64,000 nucleotides of DNA from assembly GCF_006704125.1 (NCBI RefSeq), contig NZ_VIGH01000009.1, positions 124,001-188,000 on the forward strand, in the 5' to 3' direction. Position numbers and translations under genes: made by a program. The notes under the pieces were generated by a model that searched no databases, was not told the DNA's origin, and was given only the letters and a program-made list of their open reading frames with translations. Source of the stretch: Rhodococcus spelaei (lineage in GTDB: Bacteria; Actinomycetota; Actinomycetes; Mycobacteriales; Mycobacteriaceae). Numbering within the stretch: the first letter of the stretch is position 1; every line of letters begins with the position of its first letter. Below are positions 53,801 to 64,000 of the stretch, in pieces.

Positions 53801-56800
53801 GAGGTCGCGAATCCGCCTCGGTCACAGGCATACTCGCCGCTGTTCCAGGTGTCGCTCTCGCTGCAGAGCCAGGGCGTCGGAACTCTCGAACTGCCCGACG
53901 TGCAGGTGTCGATGCTCGATCCGGGCATCGACGTCGCGAAGTTCGATCTGGAACTGACCTTCCGCGAGAGCGACGAGGGCATGTCCGCCTCACTGATCTA
54001 CGCGACGGATCTGTTCGACGAGGCGACGGTTGTCTCGTTCACTGGGCGGTTGCGGCGGTTGCTGTGCGCGATGGTCACGGATCAGTCGGTGGCGGTGGGC
54101 GATGTCGATGTCGTCGACGAGGCCGAGCGTGTCCGGGTGCTCGAGTGGTCCCGGGGCCGGCGGGTGTCCGCCGACGACTCGTCGCCGGTGTCGCTGTTCG
54201 GGGCCCACGCGGACCGACATCCCCATGCGCCCGCCGTGGTGGCTGGCGACGCGGCGATGACCTACGCCGAGCTCGACGAGCGGTCGACGGCTCTGTCGCT
54301 CGAATTGATGCGCGTCGGTGTCCGGGCGGACGACGTGGTGGCGCTCCTGCTGCCGAGGTCGGTGGAGTGGGTTGTCGCGATGTTGGCGGCCTGGAAGGCC
54401 GGCGCGGCCTACGCACCGATCGATCCGACCTACCCGGACGAGCGGATCGAGTCGATTCTCGAGAACACCGGTGCGCGGTGCGCGGTGAGCGGGTCGGCGA
54501 GGCCGCTGGCGGTCCCGGTCGTCGCGTTGGATGAGTTCGCAGCACCGGAAGGCGATGTCGCGCGCCCCGTCGATCGTTGGCGGGAGCCGGGTGCGGGTCA
54601 GCGTGTCGGCTACGTGATTTCGACGTCGGGGTCGACGGGCAAGCCGAAGCCGACTCTGGTGCCGATGGCGGGCATCGAGAACACCCTCGCCTGGTACCGC
54701 CGCGAACTGCCTGCGGACGGGGGAGTGCTGATCGCGTCGTCGCCGAGTTTCGACCTGACCCAGAAGAACGCCTGGGCGGCGCTGAGCGAGGGTCGCGCGA
54801 TTCACCTGGCGCCCGAGGGGTTCGATCCGCGGGACATCCTGCGGGTCGTCGGGTGCGGCGGCGTGACTGTGGCGAACATGTCGCCGAGCGCGTTCGAGGC
54901 GGTCGTCGACGGTGATACCGACGGTGCGCTCTCCGGGCTCGAGGTGGTGTTCCTCGGCGGTGAGCCGATCAAGGTGGGCAAGCTGACTGCGTTGATGAAA
55001 GCCGGTCTGCGCGTGGTGAACAGCTACGGGCCGACGGAGGCGTCGGACGTGGTCTCCTTCCTGGACGCGAAGGTCGCGGACGTGACGGGAGTTCCGATCG
55101 GCCGTCCGATCACCAACATCGACCTGTACGTGCTCGATCGTCGGATGCGGCTGGTTCCGCCCGGCGTGGAGGGTGAGCTCTACGTCGGCGGTGTCGGCGT
55201 CGGCAGGGGCTACGGGGGACGGTTCGACCTGACCGCGGACCGCTTCGTGGCGAACCCGCTCGGTGGCCCCGGCGAGCGCATGTACCGCACCGGCGACCTG
55301 GTTCGGTGGAACGGCGACGGGAATCTGGAGTACATCGGGCGGTCCGACTTCCAGGTCAAGCTGCGCGGGCAGCGGATCGAGCTCGGTGAGATCGAGGCTG
55401 CGCTGCTCGAGCAGGGTTCGGTTGGGCAGTCCGTCGTCGTCCTCCACAGTGACCCGCACACCGGTGACCGGCTGGTCGGCTACGTGGTGGCGGTGCCGGG
55501 GACGACCGTCTCGGTGGACGAGCTGAGGTCGGCGCTGGCGCAGCGGTTGCCCGCGTACATGGTGCCGTCGTCGGTGACGGTCCTCGAGCGGATGCCGCTC
55601 AGCGCCAACGGCAAGGTGGACCGGAAGGCGTTGCCGACCCCGGTGTTCGAGGTGCGAGAGTTCCGGGCGCCGTCGACGCCGATCGAGGAGATCGTCGCCG
55701 GTGTCTTTGCCGAAGTGCTCGGTGCCCCGCGCGTCGGTGTCGACGACGACTTCTTCGCGCTCGGGGGCAACTCGCTGATCGCGACGCAGGTGGTCTCGCG
55801 TCTGGGGGTTGCGCTCGACGCGCAGCTGTCGGTGCGAGTGCTGTTCGAGGCGCCGACCGTGGGTGCCCTCGCGGTCGCGGTGGAACGGCACGCGGGTTCG
55901 GGTGGGCGCCGCGCGTTGGTGGCCGGTCCTCGCCCCGAACGGATTCCGTTGTCGCTGGCGCAGCAGCGGATGTGGTTCCTCAACCAGTTCGATCCGGGCT
56001 CGGCGGCGTACAACGTCCCGATCGCCTTGCGACTGTCGGGGCAGTTGGACGGCTCGGCGCTGCAGGCAGCGGTCCTGGACGTGCTCGCGCGGCACGAGTC
56101 GCTGCGGACCGTCTTCCCCAACTCCGACGACGGCCCGTACCAGGAGATCCTGGACGTGGACGAGACCGGACTCGAGCTCGATCACCAGCGGATGTCGCCG
56201 GACGCTCTGATGCCCGCAATCGCCGACTTCGTGTCACGCGGATTCGACGTCTCCACCGGTGTTCCCTTGAGGGCGAGGCTGTTCGAACTCTCGGACGTCG
56301 AGCATGTCTTCGTCGTGGTCGTGCACCACATCGCGGCAGACGGATTCTCCATGGGTCCGTTGGGGCGTGACGTGATGGTGGCCTACGCGGCGCGGGCCGA
56401 GGGCCGAGCGCCGGACTGGGAGCCGCTGGCGGTGCAGTACGCGGACTTCGCGCTGTGGCAGCGCGAGGTGTTGGGCGCTGACGCCGACCCGACGTCGGTG
56501 CTCTCCCGTCAGCTGGCCTACTGGACGGACGCGTTGGCCGGACTGCCGGATCTGCTGGAACTGCCGACGGACCGGCCGCGCCCTGCCGTGGCCTCCCAGG
56601 TGGGCGGCGAGGTCAAGTTCGAGATCGAGAGCACTGTCGTCGCTCGTCTGGCGGCCATCGCCCAGGAGCAGGGTGCGACCCTGTTCATGGCGATGCACGC
56701 GGCCTTCTCCGTGTTGCTGGCGCGACTGAGCGGCCGCGAGGACATCGCGGTCGGTACGCCGATCGCCGGTCGTGGCGAGGCTGCGGTGGACGACGTGGTC

Positions 56801-59800
56801 GGCATGTTCGTCAACACCCTCGCCCTCCGGCTGCAGGTCGACGGCGCTGCCGGATTCGGCGATCTCGTCGAGCAGGCCCGGACCCGCGACGTTGCGGCGT
56901 TCGGTCACGCGGACGTGCCGTTCGAACGGGTTGTCGAGGCAGTCAACCCGACCCGGACGACCGCGCACCACCCGATCTTCCAGGTGGGATTCTCGTTCCA
57001 GAACCTGCAGCACGGCGAGTTCGAGCTGGCGGGCCTGCAGGTTGCGCCGGTGGACTGGGACCTCCAGGTCACGCAGTTCGACCTGCACCTGGTCGTCTAT
57101 CCCACCGCGGAATCGGGTTCCGGCGACGCGCCGATGTCCGCGGTCTTCACCTATGCGGACAGCCTGTTCGACGAGCAGTCGGTCCGCGGCATGGTGGATC
57201 GGTTCACGCGGATCCTCGACGAGATCACCACGCACCCGACCCGGCCGGTCGGGGACGTGCAGATCCTCGCCCGGGAGGAGCTGGAGCGGGTTCTGACGCA
57301 ATGGAACTCGACGGACAGTCCGATCGAGTCGGCGACCCTGGTCGACCTGTTCGACCGGCAGGTGGCGACGACCCCCGACGCGAGTGCGCTGGTGTTCGGC
57401 GATCGCACGCTCTCGTACGCCGAATTCGACGCCGAAGCGAATCGCCTGGCCCGGCACCTGATCTCCCTCGGCGTGGGTCCCGCCGCGTTGGTCGGCGTCG
57501 GCATCCGGCGTTCGTTCGAGCTGATGGTGGCCGTCTACGCGATCGTCAAGGCCGGTGGCGCGTACGTGCCGCTGGACCCGGACCACCCGGCCGACCGGAC
57601 GGCCTACGTGCTGGCCGCCGCCGCGCCGGTGTGCGTGCTCAGTACGTCCGGCGAGCAGCTGGCGCTGGAGGCCGGAACCGCTCGGGTCGACATCGACACT
57701 CTCGAGTTGTCCGCGTTGTCGGGCGCGCCGATCACCGTGGCCGAACGCGCGCGCCCCCTGCACGACGACGATCTGGCATACGTGATCTACACGTCGGGCT
57801 CGACGGGCCGGCCGAAGGGCGTCGGTGTCCCGCACCGGGGCATCGTGAACCGACTGCTGTGGATGCAGGACACGTACCGACTCGGTGCCGAGGATTCGGT
57901 GCTGCAGAAGACCCCGGTGACGTTCGACGTGTCGGTGTGGGAACTGTTCTGGCCGTTGCAGACCGGTGCGCGCTTGGTGATTGCCGAGCCGGACGGGCAT
58001 CGTGACCCGGCGTACCTCGAGCGGATCATCCGGGACGAGCGGATCACAGCGCTGCACTTCGTGCCGTCGATGCTCGAGTTGTTCCTCGGTGATGCAGACA
58101 TCTCTGCGTGCGAGTCCCTCCGGCACGTGTTCGCGAGCGGGGAGGCGCTGTCGCCGAGTGCGGTGTCCGATTTCCACCGCGGCAGCCGGGCCCGCCTGCA
58201 CAACCTGTACGGCCCGACCGAAGCATCCGTCGATGTCACGTTCCACGAGACGCGGCGTGGCGAAACGGTGGTTCCGATCGGTGCACCGGTGTGGAACACC
58301 CAGACCTACGTGCTCGATGCGCGGCTGCGTCCGCTACCGGTCGGTGTCGCGGGAGAGCTCTATCTCGCGGGTGTCCAATTGGCACGTGGATACGTGGGGC
58401 GCCCCGACCTGACGGCGGATCGCTTCGTGGCGGACCCCTATGGCAGCGCGGGCTCGCGGATGTACCGAACCGGTGACCTGGCGAAGTGGAACGCGGACGG
58501 CGAGCTGGAGTACCTCGGCCGCACCGACTTCCAGGTGAAGCTGCGAGGACTGCGGATCGAGCTCGGCGAGATCGAGGCCGCACTGATGCGGGACGACTCC
58601 GTGAGCCAGGCAGTTGTTCTGTTGCGAGGCACCGGTGGTGGTGAGTACCTCGCCGGCTACGTAGTTCCGTCGCCGGGCACCGCGATCGATCGATCGGCAC
58701 TGCTGGAGTCCGTGGGGCGTGCGGTACCGCAGTACATGGTTCCTGCTGCGCTCGTCGTGGTCGATGCGATGCCGCTGAGTGCGAACGGCAAGCTGGACCG
58801 AAAGGCGCTGCCGGACCCGGAGTTCGAGGCCGCCGAGTACGAAGCGCCGGCAACGGCAACCGAAGTCGTGGTGGCAGCGGTCTTCGCGGAGCTGTTGGAT
58901 GCGCCGCAGGTGGGACGGGCCGACAGCTTCTTCGACCTCGGCGGCAATTCCCTGCTGGCCACGCGATTGCTTGCGCGGGTGGAATCACAGGTTGGGATGC
59001 GGGCCAGCGTGCGGGACCTGTTCGAGGCGCCGACCGTTGCGGCGTTGGCGGCCAGGCTCGACTCCGCCGGTTCCGCGGAGCGACGTGTGGCGTTGGTTGC
59101 GGGTCCGCGACCCGAGCGAATTCCACTCTCCCCGGCGCAGTCCCGGATGTGGTTCATCAACCAATTCGACACCGCCTCACCGGCCTACAACATTCCGGTT
59201 GCGGTCCGGTTGTCGGGCGAACTCGACGCCGTGGCCCTGCGGGCGGCTGTCGGTGACGTCCTCGGACGGCACGAGTCGCTGCGAACGGTGTTCCCCAACT
59301 CTGCGGACGGCCCGTCGCAGGTGGTCGTCGGCATCGACGACGCCCGGGTGGACCTTGACGAGGTGGAGGTGGCGTCGGACGGACTGATGGCGGCGTTCAC
59401 CGCCTTCGCGCTGCGGGGTTTCGACGTGTCGACGCAGATCCCGTTGCGGGCAAGCCTGTTCCGCGCTTCCGAGCACGATCATGTCTTCGCGTTCGTCGTC
59501 CACCACATCTCGTCGGACGGATTCTCGGCGGGGCCGCTGGCACGGGACCTGATGGTGGCGTACTTGGCCCGGACCGAGGGCCATGCGCCCGCGTGGGCTC
59601 CGCTGCCGGTGCAGTACGCGGACTACGCGCTGTGGCAACGGGAGGTCCTCGGGTCGGAGGACGACCCGGACTCGCTGGCCTCGGTGCAGCTCGGCTACTG
59701 GGTCGAGCAGCTGTCCGGTGCGCCGGCGCTGCTGGAACTGCCCACGGACCGGCCGCGCCCGCAAGTCGCGTCGGTGCGTGGTGCGCGAACCGACTTCACC

Positions 59801-62800
59801 CTCGACGCGGACCTGGTGGAGAAGCTGACCGGTCTGGCGCGGGAGCGTCAGGCCACGTTGTTCATGGTTCTGCACGCTGCGCTCGCGGTGCAGCTGGCCC
59901 GGCTGAGCGGGTCCACCGACATCACCGTCGGCAGCCCGATCGCCGGTCGCGGCGAGGCAGCACTCGACGACATCGTCGGCATGTTCGTCAACACCCTGGT
60001 GCTGCGCACCGAGGTGGACCCGACGCAGACCTTCGCCGAGTTCTTGGCGCAGACCCGCGCGGTGGACCTGGCAGCGTTCGGCAACGCCGACGTGCCGTTC
60101 GAGCGGGTGGTCGAGGTGGTGAATCCGCCTCGGTCGCAGGCACATTCACCGCTGGCGCAGGTGGCCCTCTCACTGCAGAATCAGGGGTTGGCGACCTTCG
60201 AGCTGCCCGGCATCGAGGTCTCCGTACTGGAAGCGGACGCCGCCGTCGCGAAGATGGACCTCGAGCTGACGTTCCGGGACAGCGAGGACGGTCTCGCCGG
60301 TTCGCTCGTGTACGCGGCGGACCTGTTCGACGAGTTCACCGCCCACGAGTTCACCGAGCGGCTCGTCCGCCTGTTGGAAGCCCTGGTGGACAACCCCGCG
60401 GTGGTGGTCGGCGAGCTCGACCTCCTCGACGACGCGGAGCGGGCCACGATCGGTGCCCGCGCGAGCGCGACGCCGTTGCCTGCGCTGCTGCTGCCCGAGA
60501 TTCTCGGCGCGGGCGCCGCGCTGGACCCGAACGCGGTGGCATTGACCGCGGAGGGTGTCGAGATGTCGTACGCCGAGCTCGATGCGGCGTCGAACCGGCT
60601 TGCGCGGCTTCTCATCTCGCGGGGTGCGGGTCCGGAGTCCTTCGTGGCGTTGGCGTTCCCGCGGTCGGTCGAGTCGGTGGTCGCGATGTGGGCGGTCGCG
60701 AAGGCGGGTGCGGCGTTCGTGCCGGTGGACCCGGCGTTGCCGGCTGCTCGGATCGAGCACATCCTCACCGATTCCGGTGCGGCACTGGGCTTGACGGTGG
60801 CGCGGGTGCGGGATCTGCTGCCGGGTACGAGTGAGTGGATCGAGCTCGACGGCGAACTGGCGCCGGGCCTGTCGGATGCGCCGGTCACCGACCGGGACCG
60901 GACCGCGGCACTGTCCGCGACCAACGTCGCCTACATGATCTACACGTCGGGTTCCACGGGCATGCCGAAGGGCGTGGTGGTCACCCACACCGGGCTGGCC
61001 GCGTTCACCGTGGACTCGCACCGGGAACTCGGCGTCACCGCGCAGTCACGGGTGCTGCGACTGGCGTCGGCGAGCTTCGACGCGTCGATGTTCGAGATGC
61101 TGACCTCCTTCAGCGCCGGCGCCACGATGGTGGTCGCGCCGCCCGAGGTCGTCGGCGGCGACGAGCTCGCCGGCCTGGTCCGCGACGAGCGGGTGAGCCA
61201 CCTGATGAGCGCACCCGCAGCGATGGGGACCATGCGCGGCGAGAACCTGCCCGACCTCCGGATGATCGGTGTGGGCGGCGACGTCTGCCCGCCGGAACTG
61301 GTGGCCAGGCTCGCGCCAGGCCGACTGTTCTTCAACGGTTACGGCCCCACCGAGACCACCATCGTCGTCACCCGGACCGGATCGCTGGCCGCCGGTGACC
61401 CGATCACCATCGGCGCACCGATCGCCGGTGTCGGCGCGGTGGTCCTCGACACGCGCCTGCGGCCGGTGCCGCTCGGTGTCGTGGGTGAGCTGTACCTGTC
61501 GGGCGCCGGACTGGCCCGCGGGTACCACGACCGTGCGGCGTTGACCGCGAGCAAGTTCGTCGCCAACCCGTTCGGTGAGGCGGGGGAGCGGATGTACGCC
61601 ACCGGCGACCTGGTGCGCTGGACCGGCGAGGGTGAGTTCGACTTCGTCGGACGCGCCGACTCGCAGGTGAAGCTGCGTGGTCTGCGGATCGAGCTCGGCG
61701 AGATCGAGTCCGCACTCCTCGCCTGCGCCGGAGTGTCGCAGTCCGTGGTGACGGTGCACGAGAGCGCGCACACCGGACAGCGCCTGCTCGGGTACGTCGT
61801 CGGTGACCTGGATGTCGCGCTCGACCCGCAGGAACTGCGCAGTGAGCTGTCGGCGTCGCTGCCGGTGTACATGGTGCCCGCGCAGATCGTCGTGCTCGAC
61901 GCGCTGCCGATGATGGTCAACGGCAAGCTCGACCGCAAGGCACTGCCGGTGCCGGAGTTCGAGGCGGTCGCGTTCCGGGCACCCTCGACCCCGATCGAGG
62001 AGATCGTGGCCGGGGTGTTCGCCGACGTGCTCGGCGTCGAACGCGTCGGTGCGGACGACGACTTCTTCGCGCTCGGCGGCAACTCGCTGATCGCCACCCA
62101 GGTGATCTCCCGCCTCGGCGCCGCGCTGGACTCCCAGGTGCCGGTGCGGGTGCTGTTCGAGGCGTCGACCGTCAGTGGTCTCGCCGTCGCCGTGGAACGT
62201 CACGTGGGCGAGGGCGGGCGCGTGGCCCTGGTCGCCGGTCCGCGACCGGAGCGCATCCCGCTCTCGCTGGCGCAGTCCCGCATGTGGTTCATCAACCAGT
62301 TCGACACGGCGTCACCGGCATACAACATTCCGCTGGCGATCCGACTGACCGGAGACCTCGACGTCGCGGCGTTGCGCGCGGCGGTCGGCGACGTGCTCGA
62401 CCGGCACGAGTCGCTGCGCACCGTGTTCCCCAACTCGGCGGACGGCCCGTCGCAGGTGGTCGTCGGTGTCGGCGAGATCGACTCGGACCTCCAGGAGGTC
62501 GAGGTGGCCGAGGACGCACTGGCCGCCGCGCTGGTCGAGTACGTCGGCCGCGGATTCGACGTCTCCACCGAGATCCCGCTGCGCGCCAGCCTGTTCCGGA
62601 CGGGCGCGCGCGAGCACGTCCTCGCCGTCGTCGTGCACCACATCTCCGCGGACGGCTTCTCCGTCGGACCGCTGGCACGCGATGTGATGGTGGCGTACCT
62701 GGCGCGGACCGGTGGCGAGGCGCCGGCGTGGGCGCCGCTGCCGGTGCAGTACGCGGACTTCGCGCTCTGGCAGCGGGAGGTGCTCGGGTCGGAGGACGAT

Positions 62801-64000
62801 CCGGAGTCGTTGGCGTCGGTGCAGCTCGGGTACTGGGCCGAGCAATTGGCGGGGGCTCCGGCGTTGCTGGAGTTGCCGACGGACCGTCCGCGGCCGCCGG
62901 TGGCGTCGATGCGCGGCGCCCGCACCGAATTCGTCGTCGACGCCGAACTCGCGGGACGACTGCGGGAGCTGGCGCTGACGACGCAGTCCACCCTCTTCAT
63001 GGTGCTGCACGCCGCACTGGCCGCGACCCTGTCGCGCCTGAGCGGCTCCACGGACATCACCGTCGGCAGCCCGATCGCCGGTCGCGGTGAGGCCGAGCTC
63101 GACGACCTGGTCGGTATGTTCGTCAACACGCTGTCCCTGCGCACCGAGGTGGATCCCGACCGGGGCTTCGTGGAGTTGCTCGCGTCGGCCCGCGCGGTGG
63201 ACCTGGCTGCATTCGGCAATGCCGACGTGCCGTTCGAGCGGGTGGTCGAGGTGGTGAATCCGCCTCGGTCGCAGGCGCATTCGCCGCTGTTCCAGGTGGC
63301 CCTGTCACTGCAGAACCTGGGAACCGCGTCGTTCGAGCTGCCGGGCATCGAGGTGTCGGCTCTCGACGCGGACCTCGTCGTCGCGAAGCTCGATCTCGAG
63401 TTCACCTTCCGCGATTCCGTCGACGGGATCATGGGCGCACTGACGTACGCGGCGGACCTGTTCGACGAGTCGAGCGCGCACGGCATCACCGAACGTCTCG
63501 TCCGACTGCTCGACGCCGTCGCGACCGCCCCGACCGTCCCGGTCGGCGAACTCGACCTGCTCGACGGCGCGGAGCGGACGACGATCGTCGAAAGGGCGCT
63601 CGTGTCGGCAGTGCCGGTGCGGCTGCTGCCGGACATGCTGACCACCGGTGCGGCCAAGAATCCGAACGCGGTCGCGTTGACCGCGCAGGGTGTCGAGATG
63701 TCGTACGCCGAGCTCGATGCGGCGTCGAACCGGCTTGCGCGGCTTCTCATCTCGCATGGCGCCGGTCCGGAGTCCTTCGTGGCGTTGGCGTTCCCGCGGT
63801 CGGTCGAGTCGGTGGTCGCGATGTGGGCGGTCGCGAAGACGGGTGCGGCGTTCGTGCCGGTGGACCCGGCGTTGCCGGCTGCTCGGATCGAGCACATCCT
63901 CACCGATTCCGGTGCGGCACTGGGCTTGACGGTGGCGCGGGTGCGCGATCTGCTGCCGGGGACGAGTGAGTGGATCGAGCTCGACGGCGCCGTCGCCACG
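41801..64000 (+). CDS. Giant non-ribosomal peptide synthetase, at least seven modules (3' end outside window)
   Basis: One frame is open from GTG 41801 to the window end: 22,200 bases, 7,400 codons, no stop. GAGAGG 9 bases upstream supports the start. Domains by approximate residue: C1 30-453, A1 479-967, T1 982-1049, E1 1067-1527; C2 1560, A2 2025, T2 2520; C3 2609, A3 3082, T3 3582; C4 3667, A4 4129, T4 4624; C5 4714, A5 5181, T5 5684; C6 5774, A6 6234, T6 6729; C7 6819, A7 7281 onward. Each A domain seen whole has core motifs A3, A5, A8 and A10. Every T has LGG(D/N)S for phosphopantetheine. It begins with a condensation domain, so an acyl or peptidyl starter must come from another protein. 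It makes a cytosolic enzyme-bound peptide of at least seven residues, the first probably D-configured. Product unknown. Confidence 0.95.
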   Translation, partial: MVTARDSVRESADLSATSQANVDSGSEAFPLSAAQRGIWFAQHLLPDVPITIAQCVEVVGDLDVESLQAAGALGSREMGTGMLRIVERDGEPAQVVDETLNDQMKFVDLRSAVDPAGAAEDWMRAEYSAPIDLLTDRLIESAVLRIGENHYYWYARIHHIALDGFGAMTYMNRVAELYTAAAEGRPAAEHVASHVREICEDETSYRESTRFAKDREYWMERTRDLPEPISLAASTAAVGGFSLVAGGPMAAATEAAMAGQDTQFTPTAIAAFAGFLSRLTGESDVALSLPVSARTTARMRRSGGMVSNVIPLRVQVGNESTISDLVSQVQLELTGALRHQRYRHEDIRRGLGSGAGQRGFFGPAINIMMFHSEIRLGALTGRMRVLTTGPVEDLSVNIYPSVAGSRPRIDFEANPNLYTAEDLQGYHARFLEYLTQFAAADSAAVASGLDVLHDDERAELVPLRGPAAAVPRLLPDLFADGAIANPDGIAIIAGDDRVTYRELDARSNQLARLLIDRGVGPESFVALSFARSVEALVAVWAVAKSGAAFLPIDPELPADRKLHMVTDSGVLVGLTTAAQRAVLPSSVDWLVTDDTATIARFSSLSTDPVTDADRRHDIAVGNPAFVIYTSGSTGLPKGVVVTHAGLVNFAAAERQELGITSASRVLRFSSASFDASVFEMLQAFTAGAAMVVAPPEVYGGDELVDLLRSQRVTHILSAPTVLGSVDPKGLVDLQAVVVGGDVCTPDLVGKFADVCRFTNSYGPTETTIVITTGRPLSSGDRITIGAPIQGASALVLDRRLRPVPVGAVGELYLAGPALARGYHDRRGLTSERFVANPFEEPGSRMYRTGDEVRWTPDHELMFVGRADHQVKIRGFRIELGEIDAALTSQDGIDFAVTIAHERSNGAIALVSYVRPRTGHAVDPAAVIARAGEFLPGHMLPSVVMVIDSVPLTTAGKLDRRALPIPVFGAAAEEYREPVTDAEKLIAEVVAELLGTHRVGVDDSFFALGGDSIIAIQLVARAKDRGLRFSARDVFERKTVAEIAKIAAPVQDSDTVALEELDGGGIGTVPLTPIVHSMLDRGGPDAFFQAIALTLPDGVAHDSLTAAVSALTDRHDALRARFVPAGDGWVFETRADSLDPAQLLRRVTVDPADVAEALRVECEAAAGRLDPADGIMIQFVWLATESASTGHTTTGHADRLLMVAHHLVVDGVSWRTIVPDLAQAWMQADAGAVPELAPVGTSLRRWAHGVAESAAAKTFAGEMDYWTGVLAGPDPSLGTRDIDPVLDTVKTADRVRVELTTEVTESLLTTLPGAFRCGVSEGLVAALAVAVSVWRSGRGHETPSVLLNLEGHGREDDAVAGADLSRTVGWFTSLFPVRLDLTGVDLGSAVVGGDAAGAVMKAVKEQLHAVPNRGVGFGVLRYLDGDTAPVLAALPAPQVSFNYLGRTGAAQVPESMRGLGWIPDPDAPDLNAASGRDLTVGAVVDVNAVVDDGVEGPRLSATFAFPTGLLTADEVGELAGLWQRALEGLAAHAEQPAAGGFTPSDFPLVEVGQTEIERWESRYPLLSDVWPLSPLQRGLLFHAELAEQTVDVYTAQLRLTLAGAVDSSRLRSAATDLVRRHENLRTAFGYTEDGAAVQVVLDDVDLPWREVDLRGLPPHEQDVRLQKLLEDARTDRFPMDSPPLLRILLVRTEPERYLLAITNHHIVLDGWSMPLMVRELLVSYATGAGTAGVDAVASARPRSYRDYLAWLAECDDDAAHAAWARALDGVTEPTLIAPTRAPGEQGMPEELVVDLPDDLVEGIGRTARACGVTVNTVVQGAWGLLLSRLLSRGDVTFGATVSGRPPQLAGVESMLGLFINTVPVRVRVNPDEPVAAFLSRLQGDQADLLDHHHIGLGEIQAAAGVGELFDTLTVFESYPVDKSGFGENTDIGGMRVLDLDAQDATHFALTLTSILDPTLRLSLRYAPASFDEDAVTLLTARLIRILDAMASQPDLAVGEIDLFTPGEQARVLGWSRGDRLPAEVRSPVALFGSQVDRGPDVAAVVAGDQSLTYAELDEQSTALAGELSRLGVGADDVVALVLPRSVSWVVAMLAVWKSGAAYAPIDPAYPAERIESILENTGARCVVSESARQLPVAVVALDEFAAPESDLVRPVDRWREPGAGARLGYVISTSGSTGSPKPTLVPMAGIENTLAWYRRLLPAEGGLLVASSPSFDLTQKNVWAALAEGRTIHLAADGFDPWDILRVVGAGNVTVANLSPSAFDAVVDADADGVLAGLDLVVLGGEAVRIGKIAALMNSDLRVVNSYGPTEASDVVSSHVAAVSDVAGVPIGSPVGGVDLFVLDDRLRLVPPGVGGELYIGGVGVGRGYGGRFGLTADRFVANPFSESGARMYRTGDLVWWNGNGDLEYIGRSDFQVKLRGQRIELGEIESALTRADAVGQAAVLLRGGVGGDYLAGYVVPEPGTEIDRAGLLEAVRRELPAYMVPSVLVVLDEIPLNANGKLDRKALPEPEFVGAEFAPPVTATEVVVARIGAELLGKPRIGLSDNFFDLGGNSLLATRLLARLDAELGVRIGVRELFESPTVGALAATLDAAAGTGTRRPLVRADRPARIPLSPAQSRMWFLNQFDTGSGAYNVAVALRLSGTLDVDALRDAVADVVVRHESLRTRYPDSVDGPSQVILTARDAVVGLPIEAVEADRLTEVLRGEMAGGFDVTTAPPVRLRLFRVSPDEHVLSMVVHHISIDAWSMQALARDVMVAFGARAHGVEPSWEPLEVQYADYALWSQEVLGSESDPQSLLARQLGYWSQRLAGLPDLLALPHDHRRPPTPSYRGAAVPFTIDADVYRGVREIARRAGATPFMVLHAALAVLLARLSESADIAIGTPVAGRGESALDDVVGMFVNTLVLRTEIDGARSFDELVRDVRAVDLAAFGHADVAFERLVDVVAPARSTAHHPLFQVVLAFEDLPVDGFALPGLQIGREPIDVEVAKFDLQLTVSELLDAEGAAAEFVYAADLFEEDTVVAFATRFLRILTAAVGASAAPVGDIEILDAAERSSLRALGTALSGPEAVASTLESLLADAVAANPDGHALVFEGTALSYAELDAHSNRVARELIDMGVGPESCVAVALERSIESVTAVWAVAKTGAAFLPVDPTYPAERIEHMLSDSGAAAGVTVARNLPALGGSAAWLVLDDDAAASRVAARTASPIEAGERLGVLRPENPAYMIYTSGSTGVPKGVVVSHGGLRAFADDQRARYGVRTDSRTLHFASPSFDASVLELMLAVGGAATMVVAPTHVYGGEALADLLREQRVTHAFVTPAALATVDPSGLEHLEVVVVGGDACEASLVERWAPGRRMFNAYGPTESTVVAVHSDAMVAGRPVALGGPVVGTEVVVLDARLHPVPVGVAGELYLSGVGLARGYHARLPLTAERFVANPFGGVGSRLYRTGDLVRWTKQRTLEYLGRTDAQVKIRGHRIELGEIDAVLSAHPDVDFAVTVGFDGPGGVRSLVSYVLPRTGIDLDVADFDVAALVASVRERLPEYMVPASVTVLAEVPLTPGGKVDRRALPAPVFAVREYQPPRTASEQLVADVYAEVLGTDRVGADDDFFALGGNSLSATQVVARLNATAGTGLRVREIFGSSTVADLAVLVDAHEGSDRIALSARPRPEAIPLSLAQQRMWFLNRYDPAAAVYNIPLAVRLTGALDTAALAAAVHDVIARHESLRTLFPDSEHGPRQEILSAAEVTIPLVPVDVEGEDALQVAIGELVSVGFDVTTAVPLRGGIFRLDTDDHVLVLVVHHISADGFSTLPLARDLLTAYTARTGGASPDWAPLAVQYADYALWQREVLGSEDDSASQASVQLAYWADRLAGAPGVLDLPADRPRPAVASYRGARVDFSLDADLTAGLRAVALDQGATLFMVLHAALAATLSRLSGSTDISVGSPIAGRGEAALDDVVGMFVNTLVLRTEVDPAVTFGELLARTRATDLAAYSHSDVPFERVVEVANPPRSQAYSPLFQVSLSLQSQGVGTLELPDVQVSMLDPGIDVAKFDLELTFRESDEGMSASLIYATDLFDEATVVSFTGRLRRLLCAMVTDQSVAVGDVDVVDEAERVRVLEWSRGRRVSADDSSPVSLFGAHADRHPHAPAVVAGDAAMTYAELDERSTALSLELMRVGVRADDVVALLLPRSVEWVVAMLAAWKAGAAYAPIDPTYPDERIESILENTGARCAVSGSARPLAVPVVALDEFAAPEGDVARPVDRWREPGAGQRVGYVISTSGSTGKPKPTLVPMAGIENTLAWYRRELPADGGVLIASSPSFDLTQKNAWAALSEGRAIHLAPEGFDPRDILRVVGCGGVTVANMSPSAFEAVVDGDTDGALSGLEVVFLGGEPIKVGKLTALMKAGLRVVNSYGPTEASDVVSFLDAKVADVTGVPIGRPITNIDLYVLDRRMRLVPPGVEGELYVGGVGVGRGYGGRFDLTADRFVANPLGGPGERMYRTGDLVRWNGDGNLEYIGRSDFQVKLRGQRIELGEIEAALLEQGSVGQSVVVLHSDPHTGDRLVGYVVAVPGTTVSVDELRSALAQRLPAYMVPSSVTVLERMPLSANGKVDRKALPTPVFEVREFRAPSTPIEEIVAGVFAEVLGAPRVGVDDDFFALGGNSLIATQVVSRLGVALDAQLSVRVLFEAPTVGALAVAVERHAGSGGRRALVAGPRPERIPLSLAQQRMWFLNQFDPGSAAYNVPIALRLSGQLDGSALQAAVLDVLARHESLRTVFPNSDDGPYQEILDVDETGLELDHQRMSPDALMPAIADFVSRGFDVSTGVPLRARLFELSDVEHVFVVVVHHIAADGFSMGPLGRDVMVAYAARAEGRAPDWEPLAVQYADFALWQREVLGADADPTSVLSRQLAYWTDALAGLPDLLELPTDRPRPAVASQVGGEVKFEIESTVVARLAAIAQEQGATLFMAMHAAFSVLLARLSGREDIAVGTPIAGRGEAAVDDVVGMFVNTLALRLQVDGAAGFGDLVEQARTRDVAAFGHADVPFERVVEAVNPTRTTAHHPIFQVGFSFQNLQHGEFELAGLQVAPVDWDLQVTQFDLHLVVYPTAESGSGDAPMSAVFTYADSLFDEQSVRGMVDRFTRILDEITTHPTRPVGDVQILAREELERVLTQWNSTDSPIESATLVDLFDRQVATTPDASALVFGDRTLSYAEFDAEANRLARHLISLGVGPAALVGVGIRRSFELMVAVYAIVKAGGAYVPLDPDHPADRTAYVLAAAAPVCVLSTSGEQLALEAGTARVDIDTLELSALSGAPITVAERARPLHDDDLAYVIYTSGSTGRPKGVGVPHRGIVNRLLWMQDTYRLGAEDSVLQKTPVTFDVSVWELFWPLQTGARLVIAEPDGHRDPAYLERIIRDERITALHFVPSMLELFLGDADISACESLRHVFASGEALSPSAVSDFHRGSRARLHNLYGPTEASVDVTFHETRRGETVVPIGAPVWNTQTYVLDARLRPLPVGVAGELYLAGVQLARGYVGRPDLTADRFVADPYGSAGSRMYRTGDLAKWNADGELEYLGRTDFQVKLRGLRIELGEIEAALMRDDSVSQAVVLLRGTGGGEYLAGYVVPSPGTAIDRSALLESVGRAVPQYMVPAALVVVDAMPLSANGKLDRKALPDPEFEAAEYEAPATATEVVVAAVFAELLDAPQVGRADSFFDLGGNSLLATRLLARVESQVGMRASVRDLFEAPTVAALAARLDSAGSAERRVALVAGPRPERIPLSPAQSRMWFINQFDTASPAYNIPVAVRLSGELDAVALRAAVGDVLGRHESLRTVFPNSADGPSQVVVGIDDARVDLDEVEVASDGLMAAFTAFALRGFDVSTQIPLRASLFRASEHDHVFAFVVHHISSDGFSAGPLARDLMVAYLARTEGHAPAWAPLPVQYADYALWQREVLGSEDDPDSLASVQLGYWVEQLSGAPALLELPTDRPRPQVASVRGARTDFTLDADLVEKLTGLARERQATLFMVLHAALAVQLARLSGSTDITVGSPIAGRGEAALDDIVGMFVNTLVLRTEVDPTQTFAEFLAQTRAVDLAAFGNADVPFERVVEVVNPPRSQAHSPLAQVALSLQNQGLATFELPGIEVSVLEADAAVAKMDLELTFRDSEDGLAGSLVYAADLFDEFTAHEFTERLVRLLEALVDNPAVVVGELDLLDDAERATIGARASATPLPALLLPEILGAGAALDPNAVALTAEGVEMSYAELDAASNRLARLLISRGAGPESFVALAFPRSVESVVAMWAVAKAGAAFVPVDPALPAARIEHILTDSGAALGLTVARVRDLLPGTSEWIELDGELAPGLSDAPVTDRDRTAALSATNVAYMIYTSGSTGMPKGVVVTHTGLAAFTVDSHRELGVTAQSRVLRLASASFDASMFEMLTSFSAGATMVVAPPEVVGGDELAGLVRDERVSHLMSAPAAMGTMRGENLPDLRMIGVGGDVCPPELVARLAPGRLFFNGYGPTETTIVVTRTGSLAAGDPITIGAPIAGVGAVVLDTRLRPVPLGVVGELYLSGAGLARGYHDRAALTASKFVANPFGEAGERMYATGDLVRWTGEGEFDFVGRADSQVKLRGLRIELGEIESALLACAGVSQSVVTVHESAHTGQRLLGYVVGDLDVALDPQELRSELSASLPVYMVPAQIVVLDALPMMVNGKLDRKALPVPEFEAVAFRAPSTPIEEIVAGVFADVLGVERVGADDDFFALGGNSLIATQVISRLGAALDSQVPVRVLFEASTVSGLAVAVERHVGEGGRVALVAGPRPERIPLSLAQSRMWFINQFDTASPAYNIPLAIRLTGDLDVAALRAAVGDVLDRHESLRTVFPNSADGPSQVVVGVGEIDSDLQEVEVAEDALAAALVEYVGRGFDVSTEIPLRASLFRTGAREHVLAVVVHHISADGFSVGPLARDVMVAYLARTGGEAPAWAPLPVQYADFALWQREVLGSEDDPESLASVQLGYWAEQLAGAPALLELPTDRPRPPVASMRGARTEFVVDAELAGRLRELALTTQSTLFMVLHAALAATLSRLSGSTDITVGSPIAGRGEAELDDLVGMFVNTLSLRTEVDPDRGFVELLASARAVDLAAFGNADVPFERVVEVVNPPRSQAHSPLFQVALSLQNLGTASFELPGIEVSALDADLVVAKLDLEFTFRDSVDGIMGALTYAADLFDESSAHGITERLVRLLDAVATAPTVPVGELDLLDGAERTTIVERALVSAVPVRLLPDMLTTGAAKNPNAVALTAQGVEMSYAELDAASNRLARLLISHGAGPESFVALAFPRSVESVVAMWAVAKTGAAFVPVDPALPAARIEHILTDSGAALGLTVARVRDLLPGTSEWIELDGAVAT
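41880..46380 (+). other. NRPS module 1: C-A-T-E
   Basis: C1 starts [19 protein letters not shown] and has HHIALDG (His about residues 158-159), similar to the first C domain of EntF-type synthetases. A1 has [11 protein letters not shown] and, aligned by eye to PheA, the pocket D-A-F-L-V-G-S-I-V-(K): hydrophobic, not assigned. T1 carries FFALGGDSI, the GGDS form typical of carriers in front of epimerases. E1 has [10 protein letters not shown] and VSFNYLGR, so the residue should be converted to the D form. Confidence 0.88.
46480..49570 (+). other. NRPS module 2: C-A-T with an atypical A domain
   Basis: C2 opens [16 protein letters not shown], the pattern of D-to-L condensation domains that follow epimerases, and has [10 protein letters not shown]2 has a divergent core A3, [14 protein letters not shown], with Pro instead of Gly after the Lys. 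Its A4 region is [10 protein letters not shown]. The pocket by eye is D-L-K-N-V-G-S-D-V-(K), not assignable with confidence. T2 has FFDLGGNSL. Confidence 0.85.
49620..52750 (+). other. NRPS module 3: C-A-T, C domain with HHxxxDA
   Basis: C3 opens [19 protein letters not shown] and its active-site motif is HHISIDAWS, where the usual Gly is Ala. The catalytic second His and the Asp are kept. A3 has [11 protein letters not shown] and the pocket D-A-L-F-V-G-A-V-V-(K), suggesting a large hydrophobic or aromatic residue. T3 has FFALGGNSL. Confidence 0.85.
52790..55880 (+). other. NRPS module 4: C-A-T, A domain paired with that of module 2
   Basis: C4 has [10 protein letters not shown]4 is a close relative of A2 ([24 protein letters not shown]) with pocket D-L-K-N-F-G-S-D-V-(K). 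Matching positions of A2 and A4 are 6,309 bases apart. The two modules probably activate the same unusual amino acid. T4 has FFALGGNSL. Confidence 0.85.
55940..59060 (+). other. NRPS module 5: C-A-T, serine-activating
   Basis: C5 has [10 protein letters not shown]5 differs from the other A domains ([59 protein letters not shown]). The pocket read by eye is D-V-W-H-F-S-L-V-D-(K), the established serine code of the EntF type. T5 has FFDLGGNSL. Confidence 0.88.
59120..62195 (+). other. NRPS module 6: C-A-T
   Basis: C6 has [10 protein letters not shown]6 has [11 protein letters not shown] and [10 protein letters not shown], with pocket D-A-F-M-G-G-G-I-V-(K) by eye, similar to A1 and not assigned. 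T6 has FFALGGNSL. The beginning of A6 is almost identical in DNA to the beginning of A7. Confidence 0.85.
60556..60854 (+). repeat. Near-identical A6/A7 start, first copy
   Basis: These 299 bases recur at 63691-63989, exactly 3,135 bases (1,045 codons) later, with 7 differences counted by eye. The same 3,135-base offset aligns flanking C6 and C7 sequence (for example 60106 with 63241). Confidence 0.9.
62255..64000 (+). other. NRPS module 7: C-A (partial)
   Basis: C7 has HHISADGFS and is very close to C6. A7 is cut by the window end before core A3, so its substrate cannot be read. Confidence 0.85.
63691..63989 (+). repeat. Near-identical A6/A7 start, second copy
   Basis: Second copy of the 299-base segment at 60556-60854. 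Four of the seven differences cluster in about 8 bases near 63756-63763. Confidence 0.9.

Noticed and set aside
41801-64000. Assembly artefact as the cause of the repeated NRPS modules
   Set aside because: The repeated segments differ at scattered positions and the reading frame stays open through every junction, so a simple duplication error is unlikely. Long reads would still be the proper test.
1-64000. tRNA or rRNA genes, CRISPR arrays, insertion sequences, prophage
   Set aside because: No cloverleaf-type sequence, spaced repeat array, transposase or integrase was seen when reading both strands. Short ncRNAs cannot be excluded by eye.

Overview
The window is about 64 kb of high-GC actinobacterial chromosome. 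The gene order is that of mycolic-acid bacteria (Mycobacteriales): deoA-add, an Rv3311-like gene, upp, pmmB-deoD, amiB1-amiA1, an Rv3304-like gene, lpdA, glpD2, lhr-nei, pcd/lrpA/lat, accA3, and sufE-sseA. This matches, in broad order, the M. tuberculosis Rv3283-Rv3314 neighbourhood as I remember it. The extra monooxygenase, acyl-CoA and NRPS genes and the base composition suggest Rhodococcus or a close relative. That genus call is an inference.

Layout. Bases 1-8,500 hold nucleoside salvage (deoA end, add, upp, pmmB, deoD). Inserted there is a four-gene minus-strand cassette (2,497-4,692) that looks like a stand-alone type VII secretion substrate set: an EspC-like protein with a YxxxD signal, a WXG-type/NlpC-P60 wall hydrolase, and two small YbaB-like proteins. 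Bases 8,500-14,960 carry an enoyl-CoA hydratase/isomerase, two M20 amidohydrolases, a gamma-glutamylcyclotransferase-like protein, LpdA and a PLP aminotransferase. Bases 15,100-20,100 hold an unusual Phd-antitoxin/SRPBCC fusion, glycerol kinase and glycerol-3-phosphate dehydrogenase with a SnoaL-like gene, and a membrane protein. Bases 20,300-22,400 are two TetR regulators around an SDR, with a clear operator. Bases 22,400-27,750 are lhr-nei2 DNA repair. Bases 27,800-33,000 are lipid or hydrophobe metabolism, including a translationally coupled patatin / Baeyer-Villiger monooxygenase / SDR operon. Bases 33,000-36,430 form the lysine catabolic set (pcd, lrpA, lat). Bases 36,460-41,400 hold a tyrosine phosphatase, two small proteins, accA3, sufE and sseA.

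The last 22.2 kb (41,801 to the window end) is one uninterrupted reading frame: a giant non-ribosomal peptide synthetase of at least 7,400 residues with seven visible modules, C-A-T-E, then five C-A-T, then C-A(partial). Module 5 carries a clear serine specificity code. Modules 2 and 4 share a rare adenylation-domain type. The A6 and A7 starts are nearly identical at the DNA level. Termination domains, MbtH, transporters and tailoring genes must lie beyond the window.

Many genes have a TANNNT hexamer exactly 6-8 bases before the start codon with no Shine-Dalgarno sequence, the layout of leaderless transcripts. I used this to choose several starts. No tRNA, rRNA, CRISPR array or insertion sequence was recognised.
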